Below, piece after piece: positions 22,549-35,637 of a stretch of DNA of 64,000 nt. The notes beneath the pieces are model-generated. The model saw only the letters and a list, made by a program, of their open reading frames with translations. It did no database searches and was not told the origin of the DNA. The DNA is from Adenophora triphylla var. japonica (Eukaryota; Streptophyta; Magnoliopsida; Asterales; Campanulaceae): the NCBI GenBank assembly GCA_022495995.1, contig JAFEMH010002575.1, positions 266,079 to 330,078 on the forward strand, in the 5' to 3' direction. The position numbers and the translations under genes are program-made. The number at the start of each line of letters is the position of its first letter. Positions within the stretch are counted from its first letter, which is position 1.

Positions 22549-23919
22549 TGTTGGTGTAATGACCTAGGCTTTAGTTATGTTTAACTTAAAACCGTTATGT
22601 ATCATCTTTATCGTTTATTATAGAAAAACTTTATTATTTGATTATTATATATTTTGCATATTTATTGTAATAATCTCCGTCCCTAATTATTAAGTGAATA
22701 ATTAGTATAATTGTTAATGGATAATCATATGATGATTATATGCATAGAGATGCACATTGAAATTATGGGTACTTGTTAGTGAACAAGTGACTGGACTTGA
22801 CCCGTATGAGATTTATGTCATGGTCAAATGTCATAATTAAATCTCATATGGTCACTTCATTTAGTCCCTAGATCTGAGATTATCATGACATTACATATGA
22901 TGAAAGTTATGTTTGATTTTAGTCAAACGATATCATAACACGATATTTATAAAGGCAATCTTTGGCATGATCGGATTCATGATGGGAAGGATGATAAGTC
23001 AAGATGGAATTTGTCCCTCGAAAGAGAGATGTTTTTGCTTGGGCCCTCGATGAGTGATAATGATGAAAGTGTATGGCCATACCCCAATGCGTTTGGATTA
23101 TCATTATACTCAATATCGAGAAAACATTGAACAAATACAAGTTGATGTGGACCATGACTTGTGTTCAATATAACAACGTGAGACAAAGGGAGAAATGGAA
23201 GTGTACCATTGGAAACGTGAACTCTTACGTTATATTAATTGGGTAGACATAATGGCTTGCTAGAGTCCGCTTATATTTTATGAGGGTCGATATGATCGGG
23301 CTCATTGCCAACATAATATAATCCTATTGGGTCACACACAATTGAAATGAATTAGTTAAAGCAAAGGAAGAAATGATTGAGAGTTCCTGCATATGGCATA
23401 CTGGGTCGTGCGACGGACCTTGCCAATTGGCAAATGTCGCCGCGCGACATAACTTGCCACAGAGGCGGTTTACAGACTGTTTCCTAATACGATTAGGAAA
23501 CAAATACTAATACTAACGTAGTATAAATATAATGTGAACCCTAATTGTCTAGCCGAATTTTCTAAGGAAAATCACAATAAAGGTTTCTCAATATTCTTCC
23601 ATAGGTTTAAGGATCTAGCAATCCTCAAGAACCGTTCTTGGTTCATTCAAATGTGTGGATACTACTATAGGGTCTTCGCTCGTACGACGATCAAGGCCTA
23701 GAGTTTGAATCTGAAGATTCAAGTTTTTGAAGATCGAAGATTGTGATTCAAAATCACACCGATAGATTGTTCGATAGCTCAAGAATGGAAAGCAATTAAG
23801 GTTGGTAAATTCTATCTCATAGGAATTCAATTTAGTTATATAGAACGGATCTTAGGGCTCTTGGGTTTTGTGTTATTTAGATGCTAATTCCGCTGCGCAT
23901 GGACCCATAAAATCCAACA
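22549..23919 (+). repeat. Copia 1 5' LTR
   Basis: It is 1371 bp, TG...CA. It contains CG-rich motifs GTGCGACGGACCTTGCC and CCGCGCGACATAACTTGCC at about 23405-23455. Confidence 0.92.
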
Positions 23920-23920
23920 G

Positions 23921-23932
23921 TGGTATCAGAAC
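23921..23932 (+). promoter_or_regulatory. Copia 1 primer binding site (tRNA-Met)
   Basis: TGGTATCAGAAC lies one base after the LTR. It matches the usual initiator tRNA-Met complement except for one base. Confidence 0.8.
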
Positions 23933-25299
23933 CCCGTTCGCATGGTTAAGTTTGAATTAACATGCTAGAAAAGTAATATAAATTGTTTATATATTCTTTG
24001 CATGTTTTGTATGCGGTAGAATTTTATTGTTTTTGAAACAATGTGCCAAAATCGTTTTCTGTTCATATTGAATTAAATCTGTTAAAAGCTGTTTATTTGA
24101 TTTAATTGCTTTATGATTGGAATTGATTTAAGCTGGAAAAATCTCAGAATCTGCATCTCTCGTCACGCGACAGAGTTGGCCATCGGCGAACTGATGGGCT
24201 CGTCTGGTCGCGCGACGGATCAGGCCTTCTGGATGTTTCTGTCACGCGACATACTTTGCCTAATCTGGGCAGAATCAATTTGTTAAATTTTTCTGCTATT
24301 CTGTGATTATGTTTATAATCTGATATGTTTCTGTCTTAATCTGGTTGCTATAAATTTATGGAAATTAAATTTATAGGGCTATCTAGATTAATTCATTGTT
24401 TATGCATGCTTAATTAATTTAAATGTGATTTTATTAATTGTTGCGATGCATGAATTATATGTTCTTATGTGTTAAGAGCTTTGTTAGATGTTTAGTTGAA
24501 ACATTGAATTGTAATTTCCTGAATGTTTAAATTGAAACATTAAAATTTTTAGTTTTCTGATTGTTTATGAGAAACAAGTCAGTTTACGCAAAATTTAAAG
24601 GAATCTGATTGTTTGTGAGAAACAGGTCAGTATACAAAGTATTGATTATGTCGCAAATCGAGCCGGTATTCTAATTGTGCATGTCTAGGAGAGTTACGTC
24701 GAAGGAGAGATTTGGTACTTAAGTAGTCCTTGTGGCTCACCTATCTTCACTGGAACTTACTTGGTGCGCGATTATGATTATCTTTGCTGATATGCTTATA
24801 ATCTGCTTTAAAGAACCTTCTTTTAACTTTTAAGTTCTTTATGCCAATCCATGATTAAAACACTTGAGACCACTCGGATAGTTTTGGGTGGGCTTACCAC
24901 AGCAAGGTACTTTGATTCTATTCGTTTGCGAGCAAGATGAGGAAATGGTGGTTACTATACGTTTAAAGTGGATGAACTTAATTGGTTTATCAAAATGGTT
25001 TTGGACCCAATGCATAAGATGAGATTAAAATATGCTTAGACATATGATGTCTTAAATAAACCTCATAAAAGATCTAAGAGTCATATATGTGATATGATTG
25101 ATGTTTCTACCTAATTAATTTAGTTTTGAGCGGTTTGCCATAGCAAACTTGAAATTAAATCAAAGTTGGATCTTAGCCCATTAAATGTATATTATGCTTA
25201 TTTGCATTGGAATGTGTATAATTTAGTGGGAGTATTTGTGAAATACATGATTTGCTCTTAGATGATAAATGCGTTGATATTGACATGTGTTCATATAGT

Positions 25300-28200
25300 T
25301 TACATATTTTGTTGTAGAAGTAGCATTACACAATAAATTGCGATTCGTCCTTATGAAGGACAAAGTTCGAAAGGAACGGTACATATTATTCTGATTGGAT
25401 CAGAAGCCTAGAGAATGGTTCTTAGGCAAATGTGTACGTTCTTGATGAATCCATTCCTGCTGAACCTACTGCAAATGTTGCAAATGGCAAATAAGGAGCA
25501 ACATTAGAAACATGTTGATGACTCTAATAATATTGCTTGCCTTATAATTGCCATCATGTTTAAAGGCTCTTATGAAGAACTTTGAACATATGGAAGTTAC
25601 TTTTGTTCTATCACAACGCACAAAGGAAATGTTCCAAGTGCAAGCTAGGCAAGAGAGGTTTGATTGTGTTAATGGTTAACACAAGAAAGGGATTTAAAAG
25701 GAAACACAAAGTAGGTAAAGCAAAGGTTGCTAAAACTAGGGCAAAATTTGCCAAAGCCGAAGAGGCTAAATCCAAAGTGTCTCAAAAGGATGCATTTTTC
25801 TACCATTGTAATGAGATTGTCATTGGAAGCAAAATTGCAAGGCTTATTAGGAAGGCCTAAAAGGTGAAGAAGGGCAATATGATTGTTATTACTTCAAGTA
25901 TCTATATGATAGATATTTTTCTTTCGACTTCTTGTTCTTAGGTATATGATACCAGACATGAGATCCCACATTTGTTTAAATGTGCAAGGAATAAAGAATA
26001 GAAAGCTACTCAAAGAAGGTAAATTAAACCTATGCGTGGGAATGAAGCAAGAGTTGCTGCATTAGCCATAGGGACTTATGAAGTCAATTTACCTAGTGAA
26101 CTAGTACTTGTTTCGAACAAAGGTTACTAAGTTCCGAATTTGGGTAGGAGTATTAATTTCGTTTCTTATATGGATGATGAAGGATATAATTTTTTTTTAT
26201 TGAGAATAAGAAATTTTATATTTTTTTAATGATATGCCTTGTTGTATTGCATATATCATTGAATGGTATTCATATCCTTGATGATGAGAAACAAAATAAT
26301 ATTGAAGATATCTATAATATAAATGGGAAATCTAAACCGAATAATATTAACAACGCGTTCATATGGCATTGCTGGCTTGGTCAGATAAATAAGAAACATA
26401 TATCTAAACTCCATTAACATGGACTTTTAGACTCATATGACTCTAAATCATTTGAGGAATGTGGATCTTGTTTATTGGAATTATTGACCAAACCACCCTA
26501 CACTAAGAGTAGTGGGAGGGCTAGTGACTTATTGGTCATCATACATGAGATGCATGTGGACTATTAAGCAGCATTGCTAAGGGAGGATTTTGGTGTTTCA
26601 TCACATTCACCGATGACTTATCTAGATATGACTATGTCTATCTGATGAAGTCCAAAGGTGAATCGTTTGAGATGTTTCAAATATTTCAAGATGAAGTACA
26701 AAACAACTTGGCAAAACTATTAAGTACTTCGATTAGATCAAGGTGGTGAATATTTGAGCCAAGAGTTTGACAATCATCTCAAAACTATGAAATCGTTTAA
26801 AAATTGACTCCACCCGGAACACAATATTGTATGATGTGTCTGAGAGGACGAATTGAACCTTATAGGACATGGTTCATTCGATGATGTGTCCTTTCCTATT
26901 TCCTTTTGAGGATATGCATTAGAAATAATGCGGTTACACTGAATTGAATCTCTAACTAAATCGGTTCCTAAGGCCCCACATGAGATGTGGCATGAAAGAA
27001 GACTTAGTATATCTTTCAAGAAGATTTGGGTTTGCAATGCTTATAAGCAGAGACTTGTCTCTGATAAGTTAGCACCAAATCTGACAAGGTTATTTTCGAA
27101 AATTAATCTTACAACCGCAAAGAGAACAAAATGTTTGTTGCTCTATACAATTCGTTTCTTATGAAATAGTTTCTCAATAAAGAATCTAGTGGGAGTAAAA
27201 TTAATCTTGAAGAAATTCAAGAACCCGAAAATAATATGGAACCAAGAGTAGAGACGGAACCAAGATCACAAGGAATTGTGGAACCGGTTCAAGATGCACA
27301 AGTTCATCGTAGATCGGATAGGTTATGATCCGAACTCAAGAAATATTGATTTCTCATATCGGAAAGTGATAAGGTGGAAGTCATTGAGAATGACGATCCT
27401 ACTTCCTATCTTGAGGCGATATCCACTCCTAAATTTGGAAAAATGGTTAGGAACCATGGAATCCGAAATGCAATCCATGTTTGATAATCAAGTTTGGAAC
27501 TTGATTGGGCTACCTAAAGGTGTAAAAAAACTAAAGGTGTAAGTAGGTCTTCAAGACCTACATGGATGGGAAGGTGTATACTTTCATGACTAAGGATTGT
27601 AGCAAAGGGATTTAGGCAAATTCATAGTATTGACTATGTTGAAACCTTATTTTTGCCAGTTACAATGCCAAAGTCTGTTAGAGTTTCAATTGCCATTATC
27701 ACATATTGTGACCATGTGATATGACAAATGGATGTCAAACGACTTTCTTAAAATGAAATATTATTAAGGATGTGTATAGTACACAATCCGAAGTTTTGTC
27801 AATCCAAAAAAAATCTCATAAAGTATGCATGTTGCAAGATCCATAAGATGGGTTGAAGCAAGCTTCGAGGAATTGGAATCTTCATTTTGATGAATCGGTC
27901 AAAGAGTTTGATTTCATTAAGTATGAAGATGAACCTTGTGTATGCATAAAATTCAGTGGGAGCGTAGTATTAATTCTATTGTTTTATTACAATGATATCT
28001 TACTCATTGGAAAAACGAAGTTCCGACACTTAAGACTGTCAAGTCTTGGTCAAAGAAAGATTTCTCAATGAAAGATATTGGTGAAGCCGCTCACATCCTT
28101 GGCATCGAGATCTATAGAGATAGATATAAAAAGGATAAATTGTTTTGAGTCAAAATACTCACATTGACAAGGTTCTTAGAAGAGTCTAAGAAAAGTAACT

Positions 28201-28700
28201 TGTCAATGGGTCATGGTGTTTCTCTTAACAATACTCATTATCTTATGACAACTGATGAGCATGAAGTTCTGTATGCTTCGGCATTTGGATCTGTCATGTA
28301 TGCCAGGATTTGTACTAGACCCGACATCTCGTATGCCTCTAAGCATGACGAGTCGATAACAATCTGATCCTGTTGAGAACCATTGGATAGCAGTCAAGAT
28401 GATCCTTAAGTACTTAAGAAGAGATAAGGATATGTTCTTGGTATTCGAAAGGTTGGAAGTTAATCTTGTTGTAAGGATTACAAAGATGCTATCTTCCAAA
28501 CTGACAAAGTTATTTTAAAATCGCAATTAGGATTGTGTTTATGTTTATAAGAGGTGTGGTTTTGATTGGAAGAGTTCCAAGTAGAAAATCATAGTCGATT
28601 CTACTACTAAGGCCGAATTTTAGCAACATATGATGTAGCTAAAAAGAGGCAGTTTGGATCAAAAGTTCATTTAGTGTTTTGGAAATGTTCCAAGTATCAC
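25300..28700 (+). pseudogene. Copia 1 gag-pol remnants
   Basis: Fragments appear in the expected order. Gag: Lys-rich frame 25582-25860 (GFKRKHKVGKAKVAKTRAKF) ending in a zinc-knuckle-like Cys/His. Integrase zinc region: FIWHCWLGQINKKHISKLH near 26350-26417. Integrase core pieces run to about 26830. RT: EMQSMFDNQVWNL near 27480, then KQASRNWNLHFDE and a decayed YVDD region reading YYNDILLIG near 27985. RNase H-type tail: FGSVMYARICTRPDISYASK near 28290-28350. Stops and shifts are everywhere; no product is possible. Confidence 0.75.
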
Positions 28701-28954
28701 TAATCGGTGGAACTTTGTTGTGATAAATATGGTCTTATTTATGCAAAAAAATGGAACCAAGGTCACAACGGTGATCCAAACACATACTTAGACGTTTTTC
28801 GGAAATTCATAAAGAATGAGAAGACGTTAAGATATGTAAAGTATCAACCGATGATAACATTAGGGATTCACTTATAAAGACCCTCGCACAGGCAGAAGCA
28901 TGATGGTCATGTTAGGTCCATGAGTATTTGATACATAGATGGAGCCTAGTGCAA

Positions 28955-28963
28955 GTGGGAGAT
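28955..28963 (+). promoter_or_regulatory. Copia 1 polypurine tract
   Basis: GTGGGAGAT lies directly before the 3' LTR. It is the standard copia arrangement. Confidence 0.75.
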
Positions 28964-30336
28964 TGTTGGTGTAATGCCCTAGACTTTAGTTATGTTTAAC
29001 TTAAAACCGTTATGTATCATTTTTATCGTTTATTATAGAAAAAGTTTATTATTTGATTATTATATATTTTGCATATTTATTGTAATAATCTCCGACCCTA
29101 ATTATTAAGTGAATAATTAGTATAATTGTTAATGAATAATCATATGATGATTATATGCATAGAGATGCACATTGAAATTATGGGTACTTGTTAGTGAACA
29201 AGTGACTGAACTTGACCCGTACGAGATTTATGTCATGGTCAAATGTCATAATTAAATCTCATATGGTCACTTCATTTAGTCTCTAGACCTGAGATTATCA
29301 TGACCTTACATATGATGAAAGTTATGTTTGATTTTAGTCAAACGATATCTTAACACGATATTTATAAAGGCTATCTTTGGCATGATCGGATTAATGATGG
29401 GAAGGATGATATGTCAAGATGGAATTTGTCCCTCGAAAGAGAGATGTTTTTGCTTGGGCCCCTCGATGAGTGATAATGATAAAAGTGTATGGCCATACCC
29501 CAATGCAATTGGATTATCATTATACTCAATATCGAGAAAGCATTGAACAAATACAAGTTGACGTGGACCATGACTTGTGTTCAATATAACATCGTGAGAC
29601 AAAGGGAGAAATAGAAGTGTACCATTGGAAACGTGAAATCTTACGTTATATTAATTGGGTAGACATAATGGCTTGCTAGAGTCCGCTTATGTTTTAAGAG
29701 GGTCGATATGATCGAGCTCATTGCCAACATAATATAATCCTATTGGGTCACACACAATTGGAATGAATTAGTTAAACCAAAGGAATAAATGATTGAGAGT
29801 TCCTGCATATGGCATACTGGATCGTGCGACGGACCTTGCCAACTGGCAAATGTCGCCGCGTGACATAACTTGCCATAGAGGCGGTTTACAGACTATTTCT
29901 AATACGATTAGGAAACAAATACTAATACTAACGTAGTATAAATATGAGGTCTGTGAACCCTAATTGTCTAGCCGAATTTTCTAAGGAAAACCACAATAAA
30001 GGTTTCTCAATATTCTTCCATAGGTTTAAGGATCTAGCAATCCTCAAGAACCGTTTGGTTCATTCAAAGGTGTGGATACTACTAGAGGGTCTTCGCTCGT
30101 ACGACGATCAAGGCCTAGAGTTCGAATCTGAAGATTCAAGTTTTTGAAGATCGAAGATTGTGATTCAAAATCACACCGATAGATTGTTCGATAGCTCAAG
30201 AACGGAAAGCAATTAAGATTGGTATATTCTATCTCATAGGAATTCAATTTAATCGTATAGAACGAATCTTAGGGCTCTTGGGTTTTGTGTTATTTAGATG
30301 CTAGTTCCGCTACGCATGGACCCATAAAATCCAACA
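28964..30336 (+). repeat. Copia 1 3' LTR
   Basis: It is 1373 bp and colinear with 22549-23919, with small indels and several dozen substitutions by eye. Confidence 0.92.
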
Positions 30337-30341
30337 GAGAC

Positions 30342-32260
30342 AAGATGAAAAGGTGGAGTATCGGGCCTATTCATTTGATGAAAATGTGATGAAAAATGAT
30401 CTTGCTAACATGATCATTTTGCATGAGTACCCACTCAACATCCTGAATCATCACGGATTTCAGACATACTCAAGTAATCTTCAACATTTGTTCAAGATGA
30501 TTTCAAGGAACACTATCAAGAGTCATATATTAAAGATATATAAATAAAAAAAGGGCAAAAATGATTGAGTTGTTAGAGGCTTTGGATTCAAGAGTTGTTA
30601 TTACCACCAATTTATGGAGTGCAAAAGCAACTACGAGAGGTTTCATGACTATCACGGTACATTATATTTATGATTCATGGATTTTGTAAAGCCGTATCGT
30701 GAGGTACATTCTAGTATCATTAATAGCTTTTTATCTATTATAACTTTTTATTGTAAGTGTGCATACTTATGTGTTATTTTGCCTATTATAACTTTCTATT
30801 GGTATTTTTTTCATTTTATTTTTATATATGTTCCCCCTCCACATAATAGTGAGGTGTTTACGGATTTTTTTGATGCATTAATGGACTTAAATCTTGATAG
30901 AAAAGTGTCTACGGTTACCGTTGATAATGCCCATTCAAATGATGAAGTGATGAATAAAATTGGTTATAGGCTTGATCCTAGTACACTTTTGATGAGAGGA
31001 AAGGTTACATGCGTTGTTGTGTTTATATATTAAATTTGATTGTAAAAGATGGATTAGAAGTAATAAAAAAGGAGTTGGAGAAAGTGAGGAATAGCGTTTT
31101 ATTGGATATGGTTTTCTAGTAGAATCCAAAAGTTTGAAGAAGCGGCACGCCAATTATCAATCTCACACACCAAAAACTTGTCTCTTGATTGTCCTACTAG
31201 TTGGAATTCAACATATATCATGCTTGAAGCCGCTTTACTATATAAGTTGGTATTTCCGCGCTTGAAGCAAAAAGATAAGTATTATACATGTGTGCCGAGT
31301 GAAAAAGATTGGATAAAGGTGAAAGCAATTACCAAAAAGTTGAGATTATTTTATAATGTGACTTTGTTGTTTTCGGGTACTTCTTATCCTACGGCAAATG
31401 AATATTTTCCAAAGATTTGTGATATTAAAGTTGATTTGAAGAAATAGCTTGAGAGTCCCGAATAATACATTAAAAAAATGGCAAAAAATATGATTGAAAA
31501 ATATGATAAATATTGGAATATGTGCAATGAGATTATGGGAGTCACATGTGTTTTGGATCCTAGGTACAAGATGAAGCTTGTTGAATATTATTTACCACTT
31601 GTTCATGGTGATTAAGCTTTCATTCATATTGATAGAATTAAGAAAAGTTGTTATGATTTATTGAATGAGTATCAATGAAAGGCTTGTGTGGATGATAATG
31701 TTATTAGTGGTACATCCTATTTACATAACTCGGATGGTGAACAAAATGAAAAGGATCCTCTTTCAAATTTTGATAAGTATGTAACTAGTACTTCAAGTAA
31801 CTTTCAACTGAAGTCGTAGATGGATTTTTATTTAGAGGAGAATGTGCTACCAAGAACCACAAATTTTGATGTTTTGGATTGGTGGAAGAAAAATGGGGTC
31901 AAATTTCTTACTTTACAAAAGATTGCTAGGGATATACTTGCTATTCCAATTTCAAGTGTTGCATCTGAGGCGGCTTTTAGTACAAGTAGTCAGTTAATTA
32001 GCCCATATCGAAGTAGGTTGGCTCCGAACACTTTGGAAGCATTGAGGTGCTCTCAAAGTTGGTTACGCAATGAAAGTCATGGTAAGTTTTACAACTTTTC
32101 ATTTTGTTTAATCTTTAGTTTGTAACCTTTTGTTCTCCCTTTTGATTCTCTTTCATCTAAATGTTTTTTTCTTTCTATTTAGCACCCTTCTTGGAGGTCG
32201 ATAAGCCGGGTAATTTTGCCACTTGCAACTATGATGTCGATGAACCTATTATAATAAATT
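30342..32260 (+). pseudogene. hAT transposase, catalytic and dimerisation part
   Basis: It resumes after the copia insertion with SFDENVMKNDLANMIILHEY and continues through a split reading that includes TNLWSAKATTRGF near 30605. DNAHSNDEV near 30925 is a DDE-type segment. The Ac-type region CPTSWNSTYIMLEAAL follows at 31190-31240. The last block, 31820-32125, carries the hAT C-terminal dimerisation motif (LDWWKKNGVKFLTLQKIARD, then IPISSVASEAAFST). Several stops, shifts and probable introns separate these pieces. The gene would catalyse cut-and-paste transposition; this copy is inactive. Confidence 0.82.
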
Positions 32261-32760
32261 GATATAATGATATTAAATTGTTTGTTAATGTTTTAGATAA
32301 TTTACATCATGCTTGTACTGAATTTGGGTGTTTTTCCAGAAGAGCATGATGGAGTTGAAGTATGATGTGTCTTCAAATATACTTTAAGATGGAGTACTAA
32401 TATTTAGAATTTTTGATTTATGACACACTTTTTGGAGATGTAATATTTAGAGTTTTTGATGGAGCATTGATGGTAACGCTTGGACTGAGTTTGCTAGACT
32501 ATGTATGGTCTATTTTGACAACTCCAGTGATTAACTCTACCTACTGTTGCCTATATCAGTTTGCTTGGAGATGTAATGTGTAGACTAAATATGGACCTCT
32601 TATTCTAAAGCTTTAGATTTTCTTTAACAAAATATGTAGTTAAGATAGGAAAGACTTATGAGGATCATTAGTTGAAGGATTGTACTGTGTTAAGTGCCTA
32701 AGTTTCAATCACAAATAGCTTCTGAAGAAGCTGTGGAAATTAAATCCCAGCAATTTTTTT

Positions 32761-32891
32761 CAGGTTAAATGGAGCGGGGCTCGGGTAAGGCATAACACGG
32801 GGCGGGGCGGGTTTGAGAAATGGTATCTCACTATAGGGGCGGGTTGGGGAAATGAAGAACCCGTCCCGAACCCGCCCCGTTGCCATCCCTA
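32761..32891 (-). repeat. hAT right terminal region
   Basis: On the minus strand it starts TAGGGATGGCAACGGGGCGG, a terminus seen often in plant hAT elements. It matches the left end in its first ~10 bases and in the subterminal GGGACGGGTTC. Confidence 0.88.
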
Positions 32892-32900
32892 ACCACAATC

Positions 32901-32930
32901 ATGGCCGCCTGCAGGCTTAATGCTCATTCC
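32901..32930 (+). pseudogene. Host gene exon 1, first ten codons
   Basis: ATGGCCGCCTGC starts a frame MAACRLNAHS that is cut by copia 2 at 32931. The start context is good, and the sequence upstream, once the hAT element is removed, is the TATA and leader at 20917-20965. The frame resumes at 37721. I do not recognise the protein; an N-terminus beginning MAA followed by Ser/Thr/Asn would suit an organelle-targeted protein, but that is a guess. Confidence 0.45.
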
Positions 32931-33189
32931 TATTAAGGATCCTACTGATCCTTCAAGATCACCGAAAGATCCTCCAAGACCATAGCTCATATTCAGTTTA
33001 TTCTCCTTCCTTATTTACAGGAGATATTTTGTAAATATAGTTATTATTTGATTAGCTTTAGTGATTATGTATATCTCTTTATTCTTATATTTTGATCATG
33101 TATATCTCTAGCCTAAGATAGACATCCAAAAGTTGTATATATATTGTACTCAGTTGATCAATGAAAATTAAGTTTTCCAATTCCTTTCA
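32931..33189 (+). repeat. Copia 2 5' LTR
   Basis: It is 259 bp, starting TATTAAGGATCCTACTGATC and ending CCAATTCCTTTCA. It sits immediately before the PBS. Confidence 0.95.
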
Positions 33190-33201
33190 TGGTATCAGAG
33201 C
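33190..33201 (+). promoter_or_regulatory. Copia 2 primer binding site (tRNA-Met)
   Basis: TGGTATCAGAGC is a perfect match to the common copia PBS and directly abuts the LTR. Confidence 0.92.
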
Positions 33202-33264
33202 ATTGCCGGTCACCCCCTTCTCCTCCCTCCAGCCGCAGCTTTTCCTGCTATCCCTCACTTCCAC

Positions 33265-35637
33265 ATGGCTGCCCAAAGCTCCTCCTCTGCACTACCCAAC
33301 CCAGCCGAGCCAAACCACCCCATCCTTCTTGTCAACCTTGCAAACTGCAAAACCTTAACACCCCTCACCTACCTTGCTTGGTCTGCCCAAGTTACCTCAA
33401 TACTATTTGGCCTTGATCTCCTTCAATTTGTTGATGGAACCCACCCACAACCACCAGAATCCATCACATCCGAAGGTAAAGAAAACCCCAATCCTGCCCT
33501 AGTTACTTGGAATAGGCAAGATCGCCTAATCCTTGGTGCACTTCTTGGCACCTTGGATAATACCGTTGCCCCCTTAGTTTCTCATGCAACCACATCCAAC
33601 CAAGCTTGGACCATTCTAAAGAAAACCTATGCCAACCCTTCTCGTGGTCACATTCTTCAATTAAAAGACCACCTAGACTCCATCACCAAATCCAATCTCA
33701 CAATAACCGAATACATGCAAACTATTAAGTCTTGCATTGACAAACTTGCTCTATTAGGCAAACCCATGGACACGGAAGATATTATTGCTAAGGTTCTAAA
33801 AGGTTTAGATTATGATGCTTTCAAACCCATCATTGACTCCGTTAGGGCTAGGGACAACCCCATATCCTTTGAAGCCCTTCACGAAAAGCTTATACACCAT
33901 GAACTCACCCTCAAAAACCAACCCTCCCACACCACACCTATCTTTCCTGCCTCTGTTCATGCAGCCTTCTCTCACCCCCCATCTTCTCAGCCTCGGCCAA
34001 ACCCTTCTCAGCCCCTTCTTCCCACCCCTCCTCAATTCCGCAACAACAATCCTGCCCCCTTTAAAGGGAAGTGCCAATACTGTCGCTTTGTGGGTCATGT
34101 CATCTCCCAATGCCGACAATTCAAACGTGATTTCCCTATGGTCACTTTCCCTCCGCCTCCCTCCAACCACCGCTCACCCCGCTCCTCTCAGTCTCACTCC
34201 TCGGCCCAAGCTCACACGGCCTCCTCCTCTTCTCGTCAATCTCTCTCCGCTCCTTGGCTTGTGGACAGCGGAGCCACAAATCACATCACAAATGATCTCT
34301 CTACTCTCTCCCTTCATCACCCCTATGATGGCACAGACGATGTTATCATTGGAGATGGTTCTTCACTCCCCATCTCCAACATAGGTTCTTTCTCTTACAC
34401 TACTTCTACTTCTTCCTTTTTGTTTAAAAATGTTCTACATGTTCCCTTAATCTCTCGCAATATCTTGTCTGTTTCTCAGTTTTGCAAGGATAATAATGCC
34501 ACTATCTCTTTCTCACATTCTTCTTTTTTCATAAAGGAACTCTCGACCAACCGCATTCTCCTCCAAGGAACATGTGATCGTGGTGTCTACACATGGAACC
34601 CTTCCGTCTCTCCTCAAGTTCACACTAGCTCCGCCTCAACTCTCAAGTCGTGGCATCATAGATTAGGCCATCCCTCCCCCCCTATTGTCTCGTTTTTAAA
34701 TAATAAATTTTCTTTATCTATTCCTAGTGGTTCTTTTGATTTCTGTAATTCTTGCAATATTAATAAAAGTCACAAACTTCCGTTTGCCACCTCCTCTCTT
34801 CACTCTCACGCACCACTTGACTTAATTTTTTCGGATGTATGGACTTCTCCCATACACTCCTACGACAATTACAAATATTATGTCATCTTCGTTGATCACT
34901 TCACAAAATATACTTGGCTCTATCCACTTAAACACAAATCCGACACCTTTTCCACCTTCACTCGGTTTCGTGCCCTCGTTGAAAAATTCTTTGCCAAACC
35001 CATTCTCCAAGTTTTCTCCGATAATGGTGGAGAATATCTTAAACTCACTCCGTCTCTTCTTAACAATGGCATTTCCCACCTAACATCTCCTCCCCATACC
35101 CCCGAACACAATGGCTTCGCCGAACGTCGCCATAGACACCTTGTTGAAACTGGTCTCACCTTGCTCTCTCATGCAAACCTTCCTCTAAAATTTTGGCCTC
35201 ATGCCCTCACCACCGCAACCTACTTAATTAACCGTATGCCCACTCCAACCCTTCAAAATGACTCTCCGTTCCTCCGCCTTTTCAAAACTGCCCCCAACTA
35301 TACCAAACTCCGCTCATTTGGGTGTCTTTGCTACCCGTGGTTACGCCCCTATGCCCCACACAAACTCGCACCCAAATCTACTCCATGCATCTTCATTGGC
35401 TACTCCTCCTCCCAAAGTGCTTACCATTGTTTAGACCCAACTTCAAACCGTATATATACCTCTCGCCATGTCAAATTCGTTGAGTCAGAATTTCCTTATA
35501 CCACTCTCACATCTTCCCCTCCTACACAGATTATGACTCCAAATGAATGGTGCTCTCTTACAATCCCAATCCTCACCACTTCTCACCCTTCTCCGCCTGT
35601 TGCTGACCCACACCCCCTTCCCCACCCTCTGCCGTAA
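33265..35637 (+). CDS. Copia 2 gag-protease-integrase frame (790 aa)
   Basis: The ATG at 33265 is 64 bp after the PBS. Gag occupies about residues 1-270 and ends in a zinc knuckle, CQYCRFVGHVISQC (about 271-284). The protease motif is WLVDSGATNHI (about 331-341). The integrase zinc region starts SWHHRLGHPS (about 465), and the core includes FSDVWTSPI, VFSDNGGEY and the catalytic Glu in PEHNGFAERRH, then SFGCLCYPW. The frame ends at a TAA (35635-35637) in a Pro/Thr/Ser-rich linker. RT continues one base back in the -1 frame. Function: particle, maturation and integration. It looks Ale/Retrofit-like. Confidence 0.93.
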   Translation: MAAQSSSSALPNPAEPNHPILLVNLANCKTLTPLTYLAWSAQVTSILFGLDLLQFVDGTHPQPPESITSEGKENPNPALVTWNRQDRLILGALLGTLDNTVAPLVSHATTSNQAWTILKKTYANPSRGHILQLKDHLDSITKSNLTITEYMQTIKSCIDKLALLGKPMDTEDIIAKVLKGLDYDAFKPIIDSVRARDNPISFEALHEKLIHHELTLKNQPSHTTPIFPASVHAAFSHPPSSQPRPNPSQPLLPTPPQFRNNNPAPFKGKCQYCRFVGHVISQCRQFKRDFPMVTFPPPPSNHRSPRSSQSHSSAQAHTASSSSRQSLSAPWLVDSGATNHITNDLSTLSLHHPYDGTDDVIIGDGSSLPISNIGSFSYTTSTSSFLFKNVLHVPLISRNILSVSQFCKDNNATISFSHSSFFIKELSTNRILLQGTCDRGVYTWNPSVSPQVHTSSASTLKSWHHRLGHPSPPIVSFLNNKFSLSIPSGSFDFCNSCNINKSHKLPFATSSLHSHAPLDLIFSDVWTSPIHSYDNYKYYVIFVDHFTKYTWLYPLKHKSDTFSTFTRFRALVEKFFAKPILQVFSDNGGEYLKLTPSLLNNGISHLTSPPHTPEHNGFAERRHRHLVETGLTLLSHANLPLKFWPHALTTATYLINRMPTPTLQNDSPFLRLFKTAPNYTKLRSFGCLCYPWLRPYAPHKLAPKSTPCIFIGYSSSQSAYHCLDPTSNRIYTSRHVKFVESEFPYTTLTSSPPTQIMTPNEWCSLTIPILTTSHPSPPVADPHPLPHPLP

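Larger units (their letters stand above)
22549..30336 (+). mobile_element. Ty1/copia element 1 inserted in the hAT transposase gene
   Basis: LTRs at 22549-23919 and 28964-30336 begin TGTTGG and end CCAACA. A tRNA-Met PBS (23921) and a polypurine tract (28955) are in place. The flanking 5-mers are TAGAC and GAGAC, one mismatch. By eye the LTRs differ at roughly 3-4% of sites, older than the Athila and copia 2 insertions. The interior is heavily degraded, with only fragments of gag, integrase and RT/RNase H. Confidence 0.92.
20966..32891 (+). mobile_element. hAT (Ac-like) DNA transposon, with a copia element inside
   Basis: The ends are inverted: left TAAGGATGACAAAAAAAATT, right (reverse complement) TAGGGATGGCAACGGGGCGG, with shared internal GAACCCGTCCCGAAC and CCCGCCCC. 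A perfect 8-bp duplication ACCACAAT flanks it (20958-20965, 32892-32899), which is diagnostic of hAT. A transposase with a BED zinc finger and a C-terminal dimerisation region lies inside on the plus strand, split by the copia insertion 22549-30336. Without that insertion the element is about 4.1 kb, normal for an autonomous hAT, but the gene is broken. Confidence 0.92.
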